Shown here piece after piece: positions 8,357-16,940 of a stretch of 64,000 bases of DNA. A program made the translations under genes and the position numbers. The DNA is from Bacillus sp. FJAT-25509 (GTDB taxonomy: Bacteria; Bacillota; Bacilli; Bacillales; Bacillaceae_G). How positions within the stretch are numbered: position 1 is the first letter of the stretch; the number at the start of each line of letters is the position of its first letter. The notes below the pieces were generated by a model. It worked only from the letters and a program-made list of their open reading frames with translations, did no database searches and was not told the DNA's origin. The DNA lies in the NCBI RefSeq assembly GCF_001420605.1, contig NZ_LJIZ01000008.1, positions 163,222 to 227,221 of the forward strand, written 5' to 3'.

Positions 8357-9391
8357 ATGCATAAGAAAATTTTATCAATAATTGTGATAAGTATGCTTCT
8401 AGTAGGATGTAAGCATGGCGAAAAGTCTGTAAAAACAGTTAAAAATGATAATAAAAATCCTTCGAATGAACATGTAATTGATAAAGGAGAAATAGATACG
8501 ATTTATTCTCCTTTAAATGGATTACCTATAAGTCAAGTTAGTGAACAGAGACCTGTTGCAGTTATGGTTAATAATTACTATTTGGCTAGACCTCAAAGTG
8601 GTCTAAGTAATGCTGATGTTGTTTATGAAATTTTAGCAGAAGGAGATATTACAAGATTTCTAGCCATTTTTCAAAGCAACATACCAGAAAAAATTGGACC
8701 TGTAAGAAGTGCGAGAGATTATTACATCAATTTGGCAAATGGTTATCATGCATTATTTATATGCCACGGAAATAGTCCTAAAGCGAAACAAATGATGGAT
8801 TCAGGGATGATTGATGCATTAAACGGACTGATCTACGATGGTACGTTATTTAAAAGAGACAAAACGAGAAAAGCACCTCACAATTCCTATATTTTGAAAG
8901 AAGGTATTGAAAAAGGGGTTGCTCAAAGACATTACTCTTATTCAGAAAAAGTTACTCCATTAGATTTTACGCAGAAAGAATTGATATTTGATAACTCTTG
9001 GCAAAATGCTGCTGAAGTTTTTATAAGATACTCTCATGATGCAAGAAATAATGTGACTTACAAGTATTCCAATTCAACTAAACAATTTCAACGAGTTCAA
9101 AATGGAATTATTGCAAAAGATGCTTTGAATGGGAAGGACCTTCAAATTAAAAATATTTTAGTCGTAGAAGCGACTCATAAAATTATTGATAGCTATGGTC
9201 GCCGTTCAATTGATATTGAACATGGTGGAAAAGGATATTATATAGTTGATGGAAAGTATATGAATATACAATGGAAGAATGTAGATGGTCGAATCATACC
9301 GTTTACACTAGATGGAACTGAAATAAAGCTTTCACCAGGTCAAACTTGGATTAATTTTGTTCCATTTTTAAAAGATGTAACAATTAAATAA
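8357..9391 (+). CDS. yerB: YerB-like DUF3048 lipoprotein
   Basis: A 344-residue protein with a lipoprotein signal: basic MHKK, a hydrophobic stretch and the lipobox LVGC, so Cys18 should be lipidated and the protein anchored outside the membrane. The body carries the DUF3048 signature segments PLNGLPIS, RPVAVMVNNYYLARPQSGL, GPVRSARDYYINLA and a C-terminal half with SPGQTWINFVP. B. subtilis YerB has the same architecture; its function is unknown although it is conserved in spore-formers. GTGAGGTAG precedes ATG 8357. A strong terminator follows, so the gene is probably transcribed alone. Confidence 0.85.
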   Translation: MHKKILSIIVISMLLVGCKHGEKSVKTVKNDNKNPSNEHVIDKGEIDTIYSPLNGLPISQVSEQRPVAVMVNNYYLARPQSGLSNADVVYEILAEGDITRFLAIFQSNIPEKIGPVRSARDYYINLANGYHALFICHGNSPKAKQMMDSGMIDALNGLIYDGTLFKRDKTRKAPHNSYILKEGIEKGVAQRHYSYSEKVTPLDFTQKELIFDNSWQNAAEVFIRYSHDARNNVTYKYSNSTKQFQRVQNGIIAKDALNGKDLQIKNILVVEATHKIIDSYGRRSIDIEHGGKGYYIVDGKYMNIQWKNVDGRIIPFTLDGTEIKLSPGQTWINFVPFLKDVTIK

Positions 9392-9403
9392 AGTACATGA
9401 AAG

Positions 9404-9433
9404 CAGATAATTTTATATAATTATCTGTTTTTT
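9404..9433 (+). terminator. Rho-independent terminator after yerB
   Basis: CAGATAATT pairs with AATTATCTG across a short loop, followed by six or more T. Confidence 0.85.
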
Positions 9434-9570
9434 ATTGATAAAGAAAGACTACTAATTAATATTGAAAGATGCACTTCATAAGCTGTAAGTCTATGTTTGA
9501 CCAAAAAAAATTACGATGTTACGATAAAAAATATTAATCGTTTCTATATGGTGGGAAGGGGGCTCAAAGT

Positions 9571-10431
9571 ATGGCTAGCAAAATTGAAAATATAGATTTA
9601 GTAAACGAGCGTTATAAAAGTCTAAATGCGGATTGTGAGAGTTGCTTTGGTTTATGCTGTGTCGCATTACCTTTTGCTGCTTCGGTTGATTTTGCTAATG
9701 ATAAAATTGCAGGCAAACCTTGTCATAATTTACAATCAGACTTTCGTTGCGGGGTTCACAAGAATTTAAGAGAGATCGGTTTCAAAGGCTGTACTGTTTT
9801 TGATTGCTTTGGAGCGGGACAAAAAGTATCTCAAGCAACCTTTAATGGAAAAGACTGGCGACAAAATCCTGAATTGGCTAATGAGATGTATGAAGTATTT
9901 CCAATTATGAAGCAACTGCATGAAATGCTTTGGTATTTAAATGAAAGTTTGATGATTAGTGCTGCAAGTGAGATTCATAAAGAAATAAAAATAATTTTAG
10001 AAGAAACTGAAAAGCTAACACTTATGGAGCCTAAATTAATATTAAACTTAGATATTATAGCTCACCGAGCAGAAGTTAACTCTTTACTTATACGTACTAG
10101 TGAGCTAGCAAGGGCCGTGGCTTTAAAGAAATTTAAAAACAATAAGAAGCCTCAAAAAGCAACCGGTAGGGCTTTAGACTTTATAGGTGCTAAATTAAAA
10201 GGGGTAAATTTAATCGGAGCTAACTTAAGAGGGGCCTATTTAATTGCTGCTGATTTAAAGGGAGCCGATTTAAGAGGTTCTGATCTAATCGGTGCAGACT
10301 TACGTGATACTAATTTGAGTGGAGCGGACCTTACTGGAAGTATTTTTCTTACTCAAGCTCAAATTAACTCAGCAAAGGGAGATTATCACACTAGAATACC
10401 AGCAACACTTAAAAGACCATCTCATTGGTGA
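9571..10431 (+). CDS. Cys-rich (CxxCxxxxCC) plus pentapeptide-repeat protein
   Basis: A 286-residue protein with two parts. Residues 20-80 carry a dense cysteine set: CESCFGLCC, then PCHNL, RCGVH, GCTVFDC and FGAGQ, resembling the putative metal-chelating YkgJ-type domain. After a helical linker, residues 190-270 form a run of A(D/N)LxG pentapeptide repeats (GANLRGAYLIAADLKGADL and so on, about 15 units), expected to fold as a right-handed quadrilateral beta-helix. Some pentapeptide proteins mimic DNA and protect gyrase, but nothing here proves that. No signal peptide, so it is cytoplasmic. The start ATG 9571 follows GGAAGGGGG. A terminator shared with the convergent gene follows. Confidence 0.82.
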   Translation: MASKIENIDLVNERYKSLNADCESCFGLCCVALPFAASVDFANDKIAGKPCHNLQSDFRCGVHKNLREIGFKGCTVFDCFGAGQKVSQATFNGKDWRQNPELANEMYEVFPIMKQLHEMLWYLNESLMISAASEIHKEIKIILEETEKLTLMEPKLILNLDIIAHRAEVNSLLIRTSELARAVALKKFKNNKKPQKATGRALDFIGAKLKGVNLIGANLRGAYLIAADLKGADLRGSDLIGADLRDTNLSGADLTGSIFLTQAQINSAKGDYHTRIPATLKRPSHW

Positions 10432-10440
10432 GGAAAATAA

Positions 10441-10476
10441 AAAAATGAACCATTTTAAAATGGTTCATTTTTTATT
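10441..10476. terminator. Bidirectional terminator between convergent genes
   Basis: AAATGAACCATTTT pairs with AAAATGGTTCATTT, flanked by A-rich and T-rich runs. The downstream arm overlaps the last codons of the minus-strand gene. Confidence 0.85.
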
Positions 10477-11310
10477 ATAAACATACCAAGAAATAGCAAT
10501 TAAGTAACCGATAAAAGGAGATGTTCCATAACCCATAATCGGTACCGGGAAGTTTCCGAAAAAGCTTGAAAGGATAATAATTGAAAAATAGATCCCTAGA
10601 CTAAACGATAATGGTTTAGAACGGGTTGGCGGAAATAAGAAAAATGGCATTAGTAAAATTAAAAGTGCGATTACCGATAAGACTAGCCATCCGATTCCCA
10701 TTTCCTTTACTAAACTTAAAATGTCCTCAACATAAGAAATTGGGGCAAGTTGATCTAAGTGAGACCAACTTAAGATAATGAAAAATATAAAAACAATTAA
10801 TAGGAGTATTTGAACACTTTTATTCTTTTTTATATTTAGTAATAAACATAAGATAGAAATCGTAAAAGCTGTTAGTTGAGATGCATCTGGTTGAAAAAGT
10901 AATATTATTGTAAAGCATAATGCAAAACTAACGGTAACCCAAAATGGTTTTGATTTCATTAAACTGGCTAGTTGTATTATTAATAATGGAACTAAAACTA
11001 AAGCGATATTAAATCTTAATGGACCAATTGCTATCCAGCGATGAACACCATGTAATCCTTTGTCCAAAAAGGTAAGTAAAAATAGTATGAGTATGCATGC
11101 AATGACAATGATATTTGTCTTTTTCTTAGTAGATTTCTGCTGTCTAAACAGTACGAAAAAGGAGATTATGCCCCCTACAATCGCAATAAAAATATTTTGA
11201 CCGTAAATGGACGGGGACACTTGGTTATTGATCATAGCAAGTACTCCGACGATCATTGCTGGCATGGTTATGACGAGCGGTAATAAGTTTACTTTTTTAA
11301 AATTAAGCAT
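10465..11310 (-). CDS. Short divergent SEDS (FtsW/RodA/SpoVE)-like membrane protein
   Basis: A 281-residue protein with about eight or nine hydrophobic segments. Several SEDS landmarks survive: GVHRWIAIGPLRFN (compare the G-RRWI-G segment), a FQPDASQ turn, VEDILSLVKEMGIGWLV in the place of the extracellular loop that carries the catalytic Asp and the EELG motif, and PIMGYGTSPFIGYLI near the end, like the GG-S segment of FtsW. Typical SEDS proteins have about 370-400 residues and ten membrane segments, so this one lacks part of the N-terminal half. It may be a specialised or non-catalytic relative. The gene sits 32 bases downstream of the MocR gene on the same strand, so the two may be co-transcribed. 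Confidence 0.55.
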   Translation of the reverse strand: MLNFKKVNLLPLVITMPAMIVGVLAMINNQVSPSIYGQNIFIAIVGGIISFFVLFRQQKSTKKKTNIIVIACILILFLLTFLDKGLHGVHRWIAIGPLRFNIALVLVPLLIIQLASLMKSKPFWVTVSFALCFTIILLFQPDASQLTAFTISILCLLLNIKKNKSVQILLLIVFIFFIILSWSHLDQLAPISYVEDILSLVKEMGIGWLVLSVIALLILLMPFFLFPPTRSKPLSFSLGIYFSIIILSSFFGNFPVPIMGYGTSPFIGYLIAISWYVYNKK

Positions 11311-11342
11311 CTTGTTCTAAATAGCCTACCTTTACAATAGTT

Positions 11343-12776
11343 TTATATTTGTTTAATTATATTGCGTAGTTTCTCTAACCCCGCGGCTAAATCATTTTCG
11401 CTAACTAGTGAGTAACTAATCCGAAATGATGAAATATCTGTATTGTTGTTAAAACAAGCTACACCAGGTAAGAATGAGATATTTTCATGATTAGCTTTTC
11501 TTAATAAATTAAAAATATCTAGATTGGAATCATAAAATGTAAGCCACAAATTAAAACCACCATCAGGTATCCTAAAAATTAATCGATCATTAAGAGATGA
11601 AAGTATTTCAACACTTGTATCACGCCGAATTTGTAGAGCGATTCGTAGTTTTTCAACGTGACTTCGCATTCGATCGGTTCGTAGAAATGGTAAAATCGCT
11701 TTTTGCGTCAGTAAAGGGCTACCGACATCCATTGAAGCTTTAACTGCAAGTAGCCATTCTAGAACCGGTCCATTTGCCAGCATTGCAGCAATTCTCACTC
11801 CAGGTGCTAAAGTTTTACTAAATCCTTTAATGTAGATGACATGATCTGATAGATCATAATGCTTAATTGGGTAATATTGAAATGCTTTTTCGAAATAAAT
11901 ATCACTAAATGAATCGTCTTCAAGAATAAAAAAATGATACTGCTGTGCTAGTTCAATTAATTCTTTTCTACGACCATTACTCATTGAGATGCCAGTTGGG
12001 TTTTGGAAGGTCGGGTTAACATAAATTAATTTTGGTGTAAATTTATTGCACATATCTTCAATTAAGTCTGATCGAATTCCCTCTTCATCCATCTCGACAG
12101 GTATTAGATGAATCCCCTTATTTATAAAAATATCAAGTGCACCACCATAGCATGGACTCTCGACTATAATTGAATCCCCAGGCTTTAATAGTGCTTGTGC
12201 TACTAAGTCAATTCCTTGCTGAACACCGCTTGTAATAATTAGATTTTCAGCTTTAGATCGTATTTTTTGGAATTCATATAAATGTTTTACAATTTCCGAT
12301 CTTAATTCAATATCTCCTTGAATAGGTCCGTAGGTTGTTAATATAGATGCGTCATCTCTTAATAGTTTTTGCATTTCATCCGCTAAAAATTTATTTGGAA
12401 GCAGACGTGGATAGACAACTGCCTTTGAAAAATCATATTTTAACTGTTCTCTATTTATTAAATACTGAGATCTTACAATATTGATTCCTAAAGTCTGTTG
12501 CCAGTTATTACTTGGATCGACTTGTGATGTTTTTTTTACTTTCTTACTAATAAATACTCCTTTACCTGGTTCCACCGTGACATAGCCATTTGTCTCTAAC
12601 CATTTATAAGCCTTTCTAACAGTTAAAAGGCTTATTGAAAGTTCCTCTGCCATTATCCGTAAAGACGGTAATTTTTCGTTAGGCAAAAGTAGACCACTTT
12701 GAATGCTACCTGCAATTTGAGAGCTTAATTGGAGATAAATCGGTACTGTTGATTTTTTATGGATTTGAATTTTCAT
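11343..12776 (-). CDS. MocR/PdxR-family transcriptional regulator (GntR HTH plus aminotransferase domain)
   Basis: A 477-residue regulator. Residues 1-80 form a GntR-type winged helix (PIYLQLSSQI, LPSLRIMAEELSIS, AYKWLETNGYV), followed by a fold type I aminotransferase-like domain: YGPIQGDIELR, VNPTFQNPTG and YIKGFSKTLAPGVR, whose Lys321 should bind PLP. MocR proteins such as GabR and PdxR use PLP or an amino acid adduct as effector and usually control the divergently transcribed gene. Here that gene is an EamA-type exporter at 12912. Two direct repeats in the 135-base intergenic space look like its operator. An amino acid or amine exported by the partner would be a plausible ligand, by inference. 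Confidence 0.9.
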   Translation of the reverse strand: MKIQIHKKSTVPIYLQLSSQIAGSIQSGLLLPNEKLPSLRIMAEELSISLLTVRKAYKWLETNGYVTVEPGKGVFISKKVKKTSQVDPSNNWQQTLGINIVRSQYLINREQLKYDFSKAVVYPRLLPNKFLADEMQKLLRDDASILTTYGPIQGDIELRSEIVKHLYEFQKIRSKAENLIITSGVQQGIDLVAQALLKPGDSIIVESPCYGGALDIFINKGIHLIPVEMDEEGIRSDLIEDMCNKFTPKLIYVNPTFQNPTGISMSNGRRKELIELAQQYHFFILEDDSFSDIYFEKAFQYYPIKHYDLSDHVIYIKGFSKTLAPGVRIAAMLANGPVLEWLLAVKASMDVGSPLLTQKAILPFLRTDRMRSHVEKLRIALQIRRDTSVEILSSLNDRLIFRIPDGGFNLWLTFYDSNLDIFNLLRKANHENISFLPGVACFNNNTDISSFRISYSLVSENDLAAGLEKLRNIIKQI

Positions 12777-12841
12777 AAATCACCACTTTTTTAGTTATAA
12801 ATTAAATAAAAAAAGATCAATCGTCAATGGAAAAAGAGCTA

Positions 12842-12870
12842 ACTGTTATATGCTCTATTATACTGTTATA
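12842..12870 (+). promoter_or_regulatory. Putative MocR operator: two ACTGTTATA direct repeats 20 bp apart
   Basis: ACTGTTATA occurs at 12842-12850 and again at 12862-12870, exactly 20 bases apart and so on the same helix face. The second copy covers the region 16-17 bases upstream of TATAAT at 12883-12888, where the -35 box would be. GabR-type regulators bind paired direct repeats with about this spacing. Confidence 0.6.
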
Positions 12871-12911
12871 CTCCGACTTTAATATAATACTTTTATCAAA
12901 GGGGTGATGAA

Positions 12912-13841
12912 ATGATCATTATTAATTATATTTTTATTTGTATTATTTTCGGTACAACATTTCTAGCAATAAAATTTGGAATCGAGTCGGGAGTTTCGCC
13001 TTTATTTTCTGCTGGCATTCGTTTTACATTAGCTGGACTGATTGTCATTTTATATTTCCTTCTTAAAGGGGTAAATGTGAAGAAATTTATTTTTTCAAAA
13101 CGAATTATGTATATTGGATTCTGCTTAACTTTTATGACATTTTCAACATTATATTGGGCTGAGCAATATATAACATCAGGGTTAGCCGCGGTTTTGTCTG
13201 CAACAGGTCCAATGATGATATTACTTTTCCAATTAAGGATAAATAATAAGAGAATTGAGCGTAAACAACTAATAGCTTTATTAATGGCTTTTGCAGGTGT
13301 AATTTTTGTCTGTTTGCCTGGAATAAGTCAGCATGTCTCTTACTTATGGGTTGCTGCTTGTATCGCAGTATTATTAGGAGAATCTTTTTACGGATTTGGA
13401 TCGATTTCCTCAAAAGAAATATTAACAGAATACTGCACTGTATCGCCATTTTTAATCAATGCTTTTCAAATGTTATATGGTGGAATATTTCTATTATTAT
13501 TTTCGTTTTTATTGGAAAAACCGAAAATTGCAAGTTTAAGTTCTTGGGACGCCTGCTGGCCAATATTGTATCTAGTATTTATAGGTTCAATAGGGGGACA
13601 CGGATTATATAGTTGGTTATTATCTAAAACGAACCCGGTCTTCCCCTCAACATGGCTTTATGTATCACCTTTAATTGCAACTGTTTTAGGTTATTTTGTA
13701 ATAGATGAACCAATCAAACCAATTATGGCGATTGGTGGCATACTAATATTATCTGGAGTATTCATTGCAAATTGGTCAACGTTTTCTATGTATAGAAAGC
13801 AAGGGAGGCTTTTAAAGAAAGAAGTGAATATTTCTAAGTAA
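12912..13841 (+). CDS. EamA/DMT-family transporter
   Basis: A 309-residue membrane protein with ten predicted hydrophobic segments made of two EamA halves. The first half starts with IIFGTTFLAIKFGIESGVSP and includes the ISAGLAAVLSATGPM-like segment (TSGLAAVLSATGPM); the second ends LIATVLGYFVIDEP and GGILILSGVFIANW. DMT transporters usually export amino acids or small metabolites. AAAGGGGTGATGAA gives a clear ribosome binding site for ATG 12912. Its divergent MocR neighbour and the operator-like repeats over its promoter make it the probable regulated target. The substrate is unknown. Confidence 0.88.
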   Translation: MIIINYIFICIIFGTTFLAIKFGIESGVSPLFSAGIRFTLAGLIVILYFLLKGVNVKKFIFSKRIMYIGFCLTFMTFSTLYWAEQYITSGLAAVLSATGPMMILLFQLRINNKRIERKQLIALLMAFAGVIFVCLPGISQHVSYLWVAACIAVLLGESFYGFGSISSKEILTEYCTVSPFLINAFQMLYGGIFLLLFSFLLEKPKIASLSSWDACWPILYLVFIGSIGGHGLYSWLLSKTNPVFPSTWLYVSPLIATVLGYFVIDEPIKPIMAIGGILILSGVFIANWSTFSMYRKQGRLLKKEVNISK

Positions 13842-13923
13842 TATTGTTAATCTTGAATTTGCGTTCCGTTGAAATATTGTAAAACGAGTTGAGTTTACAG
13901 AATTCGAACGTATAACTAAAAAA

Positions 13924-13962
13924 GAAAATCCACATGGGAAATGAATTATCATGTGGATTTTC
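13924..13962. terminator. Bidirectional terminator between EamA and VOC genes
   Basis: GAAAATCCACATG pairs with CATGTGGATTTTC across a 13-base loop. It lies between two convergent genes. Confidence 0.85.
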
Positions 13963-13989
13963 TTCATTTTATGGAACTGTTTTAATTAA

Positions 13990-14352
13990 TTATGATTTTT
14001 GAACAAATGCCCATATGTAACCGTCTGGATCTCTTAAGCAAAATTCCTTGTAGCCCCATGGTTGAACAATAGGTTCTGTGATGACTTTTTCTCCATTTGA
14101 GAAATCTAATGGCGTCAATTCTTTTTCCATTACACTTTCAAATAGTGGATCGACTTCATTAACGACTAATTGAAAGACTGCATCAGTATTGGATTGCGTA
14201 TCTGCAGGATGGAGCATTAGCTCGCCATTCCCTGCTTTAAACCAATACATACCATCGTGACCTCTTAAATATTCAAATCCAACTTTTTCATACCAGCTCT
14301 TAGAAGAGTTTGTGTCTTTACAAAAAATAACAATATCTAAAACTCCATTCAT
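13990..14352 (-). CDS. VOC family (bleomycin resistance/glyoxalase-like) protein
   Basis: This 120-residue protein has the fold signature VIFCKDTNSSKSWYEKVGFE at the N-terminus and KEFCLRDPDGYIWAFVQ at the C-terminus, typical of single-domain VOC proteins. The N-terminal ligand position is occupied by a non-His residue (LDIVIF), so this may bind a ligand rather than catalyse a metal-dependent reaction. AGGAGCTG precedes ATG 14352. It is not obviously part of an operon; the next minus-strand gene upstream in transcription is the AraC regulator, which has its own terminator. Function is unknown. Confidence 0.75.
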   Translation of the reverse strand: MNGVLDIVIFCKDTNSSKSWYEKVGFEYLRGHDGMYWFKAGNGELMLHPADTQSNTDAVFQLVVNEVDPLFESVMEKELTPLDFSNGEKVITEPIVQPWGYKEFCLRDPDGYIWAFVQKS

Positions 14353-14532
14353 TTAATCAGCTCCTTTATATTTACTGTATTAACTATTCTTTGCAGAGCA
14401 TATACTTACCTTTTTTATTATTTGGCTCTGTTAAAGTAGATTGTTAATATTCTTATTAAATAAATGGCAGTATAGTTTAAGTGAAACAGTACAAAGTTAA
14501 GTTTATGTCCTAATAAAACTTTTAGTAAAATA

Positions 14533-14571
14533 CAAAAAAAGAAGTGCATTATTCATTATTGGAGTAATGCA
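14533..14571 (-). terminator. Terminator of the AraC-type regulator gene
   Basis: On the minus strand TGCATTA pairs with TAATGCA, followed by CTTCTTTTTTT. It begins 5 bases after the stop codon. Confidence 0.75.
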
Positions 14572-14575
14572 ATTT

Positions 14576-15475
14576 CTATAAAAATGTTGTTTTAAACCGG
14601 TTAATATCTTCCTTAGGTGGTAAACCAAACAATCGAGAATACTCACGACTAAATTGAGATGGGCTCTCGTAACCTACACGAAAGGCTGCTTCTATGGCAT
14701 CTGTTGACTCAGATAATAATATGCGACGAGCTTCCTGTAATCTCAGTTGTTTTTGGAATTGAATAGGGCTCATTGCAGTTAATTCCTTAAAGTGTCTATG
14801 AAGAGAAGAAACGCTCATATTTGCAATTTCTGCAAGGTCTTCAATTCGAAAAGACTGGTTAAAGTGATTCATTATATGATCGACAACCCCACTGATTTGA
14901 TTAGTGGAACTTCCTTCAATAGCCAGTTGCGCAAGAGTTATTCCTTGCTGTCCTTGCAAAAGTCTATAGATGATTTCCTTCGTAATAAGAGGCGCGAGTA
15001 TAGGTATATCTTTTGGAGTTTTAAGCAAGTGAGTTAATCTAGTTACCGCGTCTAATAAAGATAACTCTATTCGGCTAACATACATACCTCTTTTAGTATT
15101 ATCTTTATGAAGAGGAAATTCCGAATCCTTTAATACTTCCAATATTTGATTGGGGGTAAATTCAAGTTTAAGTGCCAAATATGGGTTTTCTATAGAAGCT
15201 TCAGTTACTATTCCGGTAATTGGTAAATTAACAGAGGCAATTAGGTAATCGGTTGGGCTGTATACATAATGCTCTTGTGCTAACACAACCTCCTTCTTAC
15301 CTTGAACGATAATGCATAAGGAAGGCTTGTAAACTCCATAATTTGGCCCTGTAACATTAGAATAACGAGAGAAAAATAAAGAAGGAATAGCAGTCGTATA
15401 AGAACCATCTAGGCCCGTATGATTCTCTATAAGTTGAATTAGTTCAGCCTGGAATTTATATATTTGATCAGACAT
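14576..15475 (-). CDS. AraC-family transcriptional regulator with AraC_N domain
   Basis: A 299-residue regulator. Residues 1-170 match the AraC N-terminal type seen with SLFFSRYSNVTGPNYGVYKPSLCIIVQGKK, a cupin-like sensing module. The last 90 residues hold two HTH motifs (FRIEDLAEIANMSVSSLHRHF and AIEAAFRVGYESPSQFSREY), ending with LFGLPPKEDI. The ATG at 15475 follows GGAGGG. It is divergent from the aldo/keto reductase gene at 15723 across a 247-base gap, and in many bacteria this AraC subfamily controls a neighbouring oxidoreductase. No effector is known for this protein. Confidence 0.88.
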   Translation of the reverse strand: MSDQIYKFQAELIQLIENHTGLDGSYTTAIPSLFFSRYSNVTGPNYGVYKPSLCIIVQGKKEVVLAQEHYVYSPTDYLIASVNLPITGIVTEASIENPYLALKLEFTPNQILEVLKDSEFPLHKDNTKRGMYVSRIELSLLDAVTRLTHLLKTPKDIPILAPLITKEIIYRLLQGQQGITLAQLAIEGSSTNQISGVVDHIMNHFNQSFRIEDLAEIANMSVSSLHRHFKELTAMSPIQFQKQLRLQEARRILLSESTDAIEAAFRVGYESPSQFSREYSRLFGLPPKEDINRFKTTFL

Positions 15476-15662
15476 AAAACCCTCCTAGATTCTAAATCGC
15501 TTCTAGTCTATTTTAATATACATTTTTCAAGAATATAAGTGACTTGAGAGAATTAGGCAATGATTTGATAAGAATTGGATAACGGTAGCTTTTTCATTTA
15601 TTGCATAATAAGGGTACGAAAATATTGTAACCATTACAGAAATACTAATCTTTAAAACTTAA

Positions 15663-16574
<912 letters not shown>

Positions 16575-16612
16575 CACACTAACACTCACTTCCGAAATGA
16601 GTGATAATAATT

Positions 16613-16646
16613 AGCCGATTTCCCTAGAGAAACATCGGCTTTTTTA
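16613..16646 (+). terminator. Terminator after the aldo/keto reductase
   Basis: AGCCGAT pairs with ATCGGCT and is followed by six T. A second small hairpin, CACTCA/TGAGTG, lies just before it at about 16582-16603. Confidence 0.8.
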
Positions 16647-16709
16647 TTAATACTTTAAGGAACGTCTTAAAGTTAAAAGTAGATTCATATTATATTAACT
16701 AATTAATGG

Positions 16710-16754
16710 GGCTCTCCATAAGTCGCTATGTGACTAATGGAGAGCCATTTTTTT
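16710..16754 (+). terminator. Second terminator-like hairpin in the 16575-16940 gap
   Basis: GGCTCTCCAT pairs with ATGGAGAGCC around an AAGTCGC...GACTA loop and is followed by eight T. It insulates the regulator gene downstream from readthrough. Confidence 0.85.
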
Positions 16755-16799
16755 TGATATTTCTTCTAATAATCAAATGTTATTAACGATTAAAACAAA

Positions 16800-16849
16800 T
16801 TGACTAAATTTCTCAGAAATAAAATTATATCAAGTCTCGTTATAATGAA
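16800..16849 (+). promoter_or_regulatory. Shared promoter box A of the XRE/helical-repeat regulator
   Basis: The 50 bases from TTGACT to TATAATGAA match 18292-18341 at about 39 of 50 positions without gaps. A perfect 13-bp palindrome, ATTTCTCAGAAAT, lies at 16808-16820. TATAAT (16842-16847) is a consensus -10, but the -35 position reads AATAAA, which is poor, so activation by a bound protein is likely. The conserved TATCAAGT segment lies between the palindrome and the -10. Confidence 0.75.
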
Positions 16850-16940
16850 ATTGTAATTAAATAGCTTTAAGAGGATGGGGCACTTATAACGCTCGGGAAA
16901 GAGCCGAAATAAATAAGAAGAAAATTGGTAGGTGAGAAGA

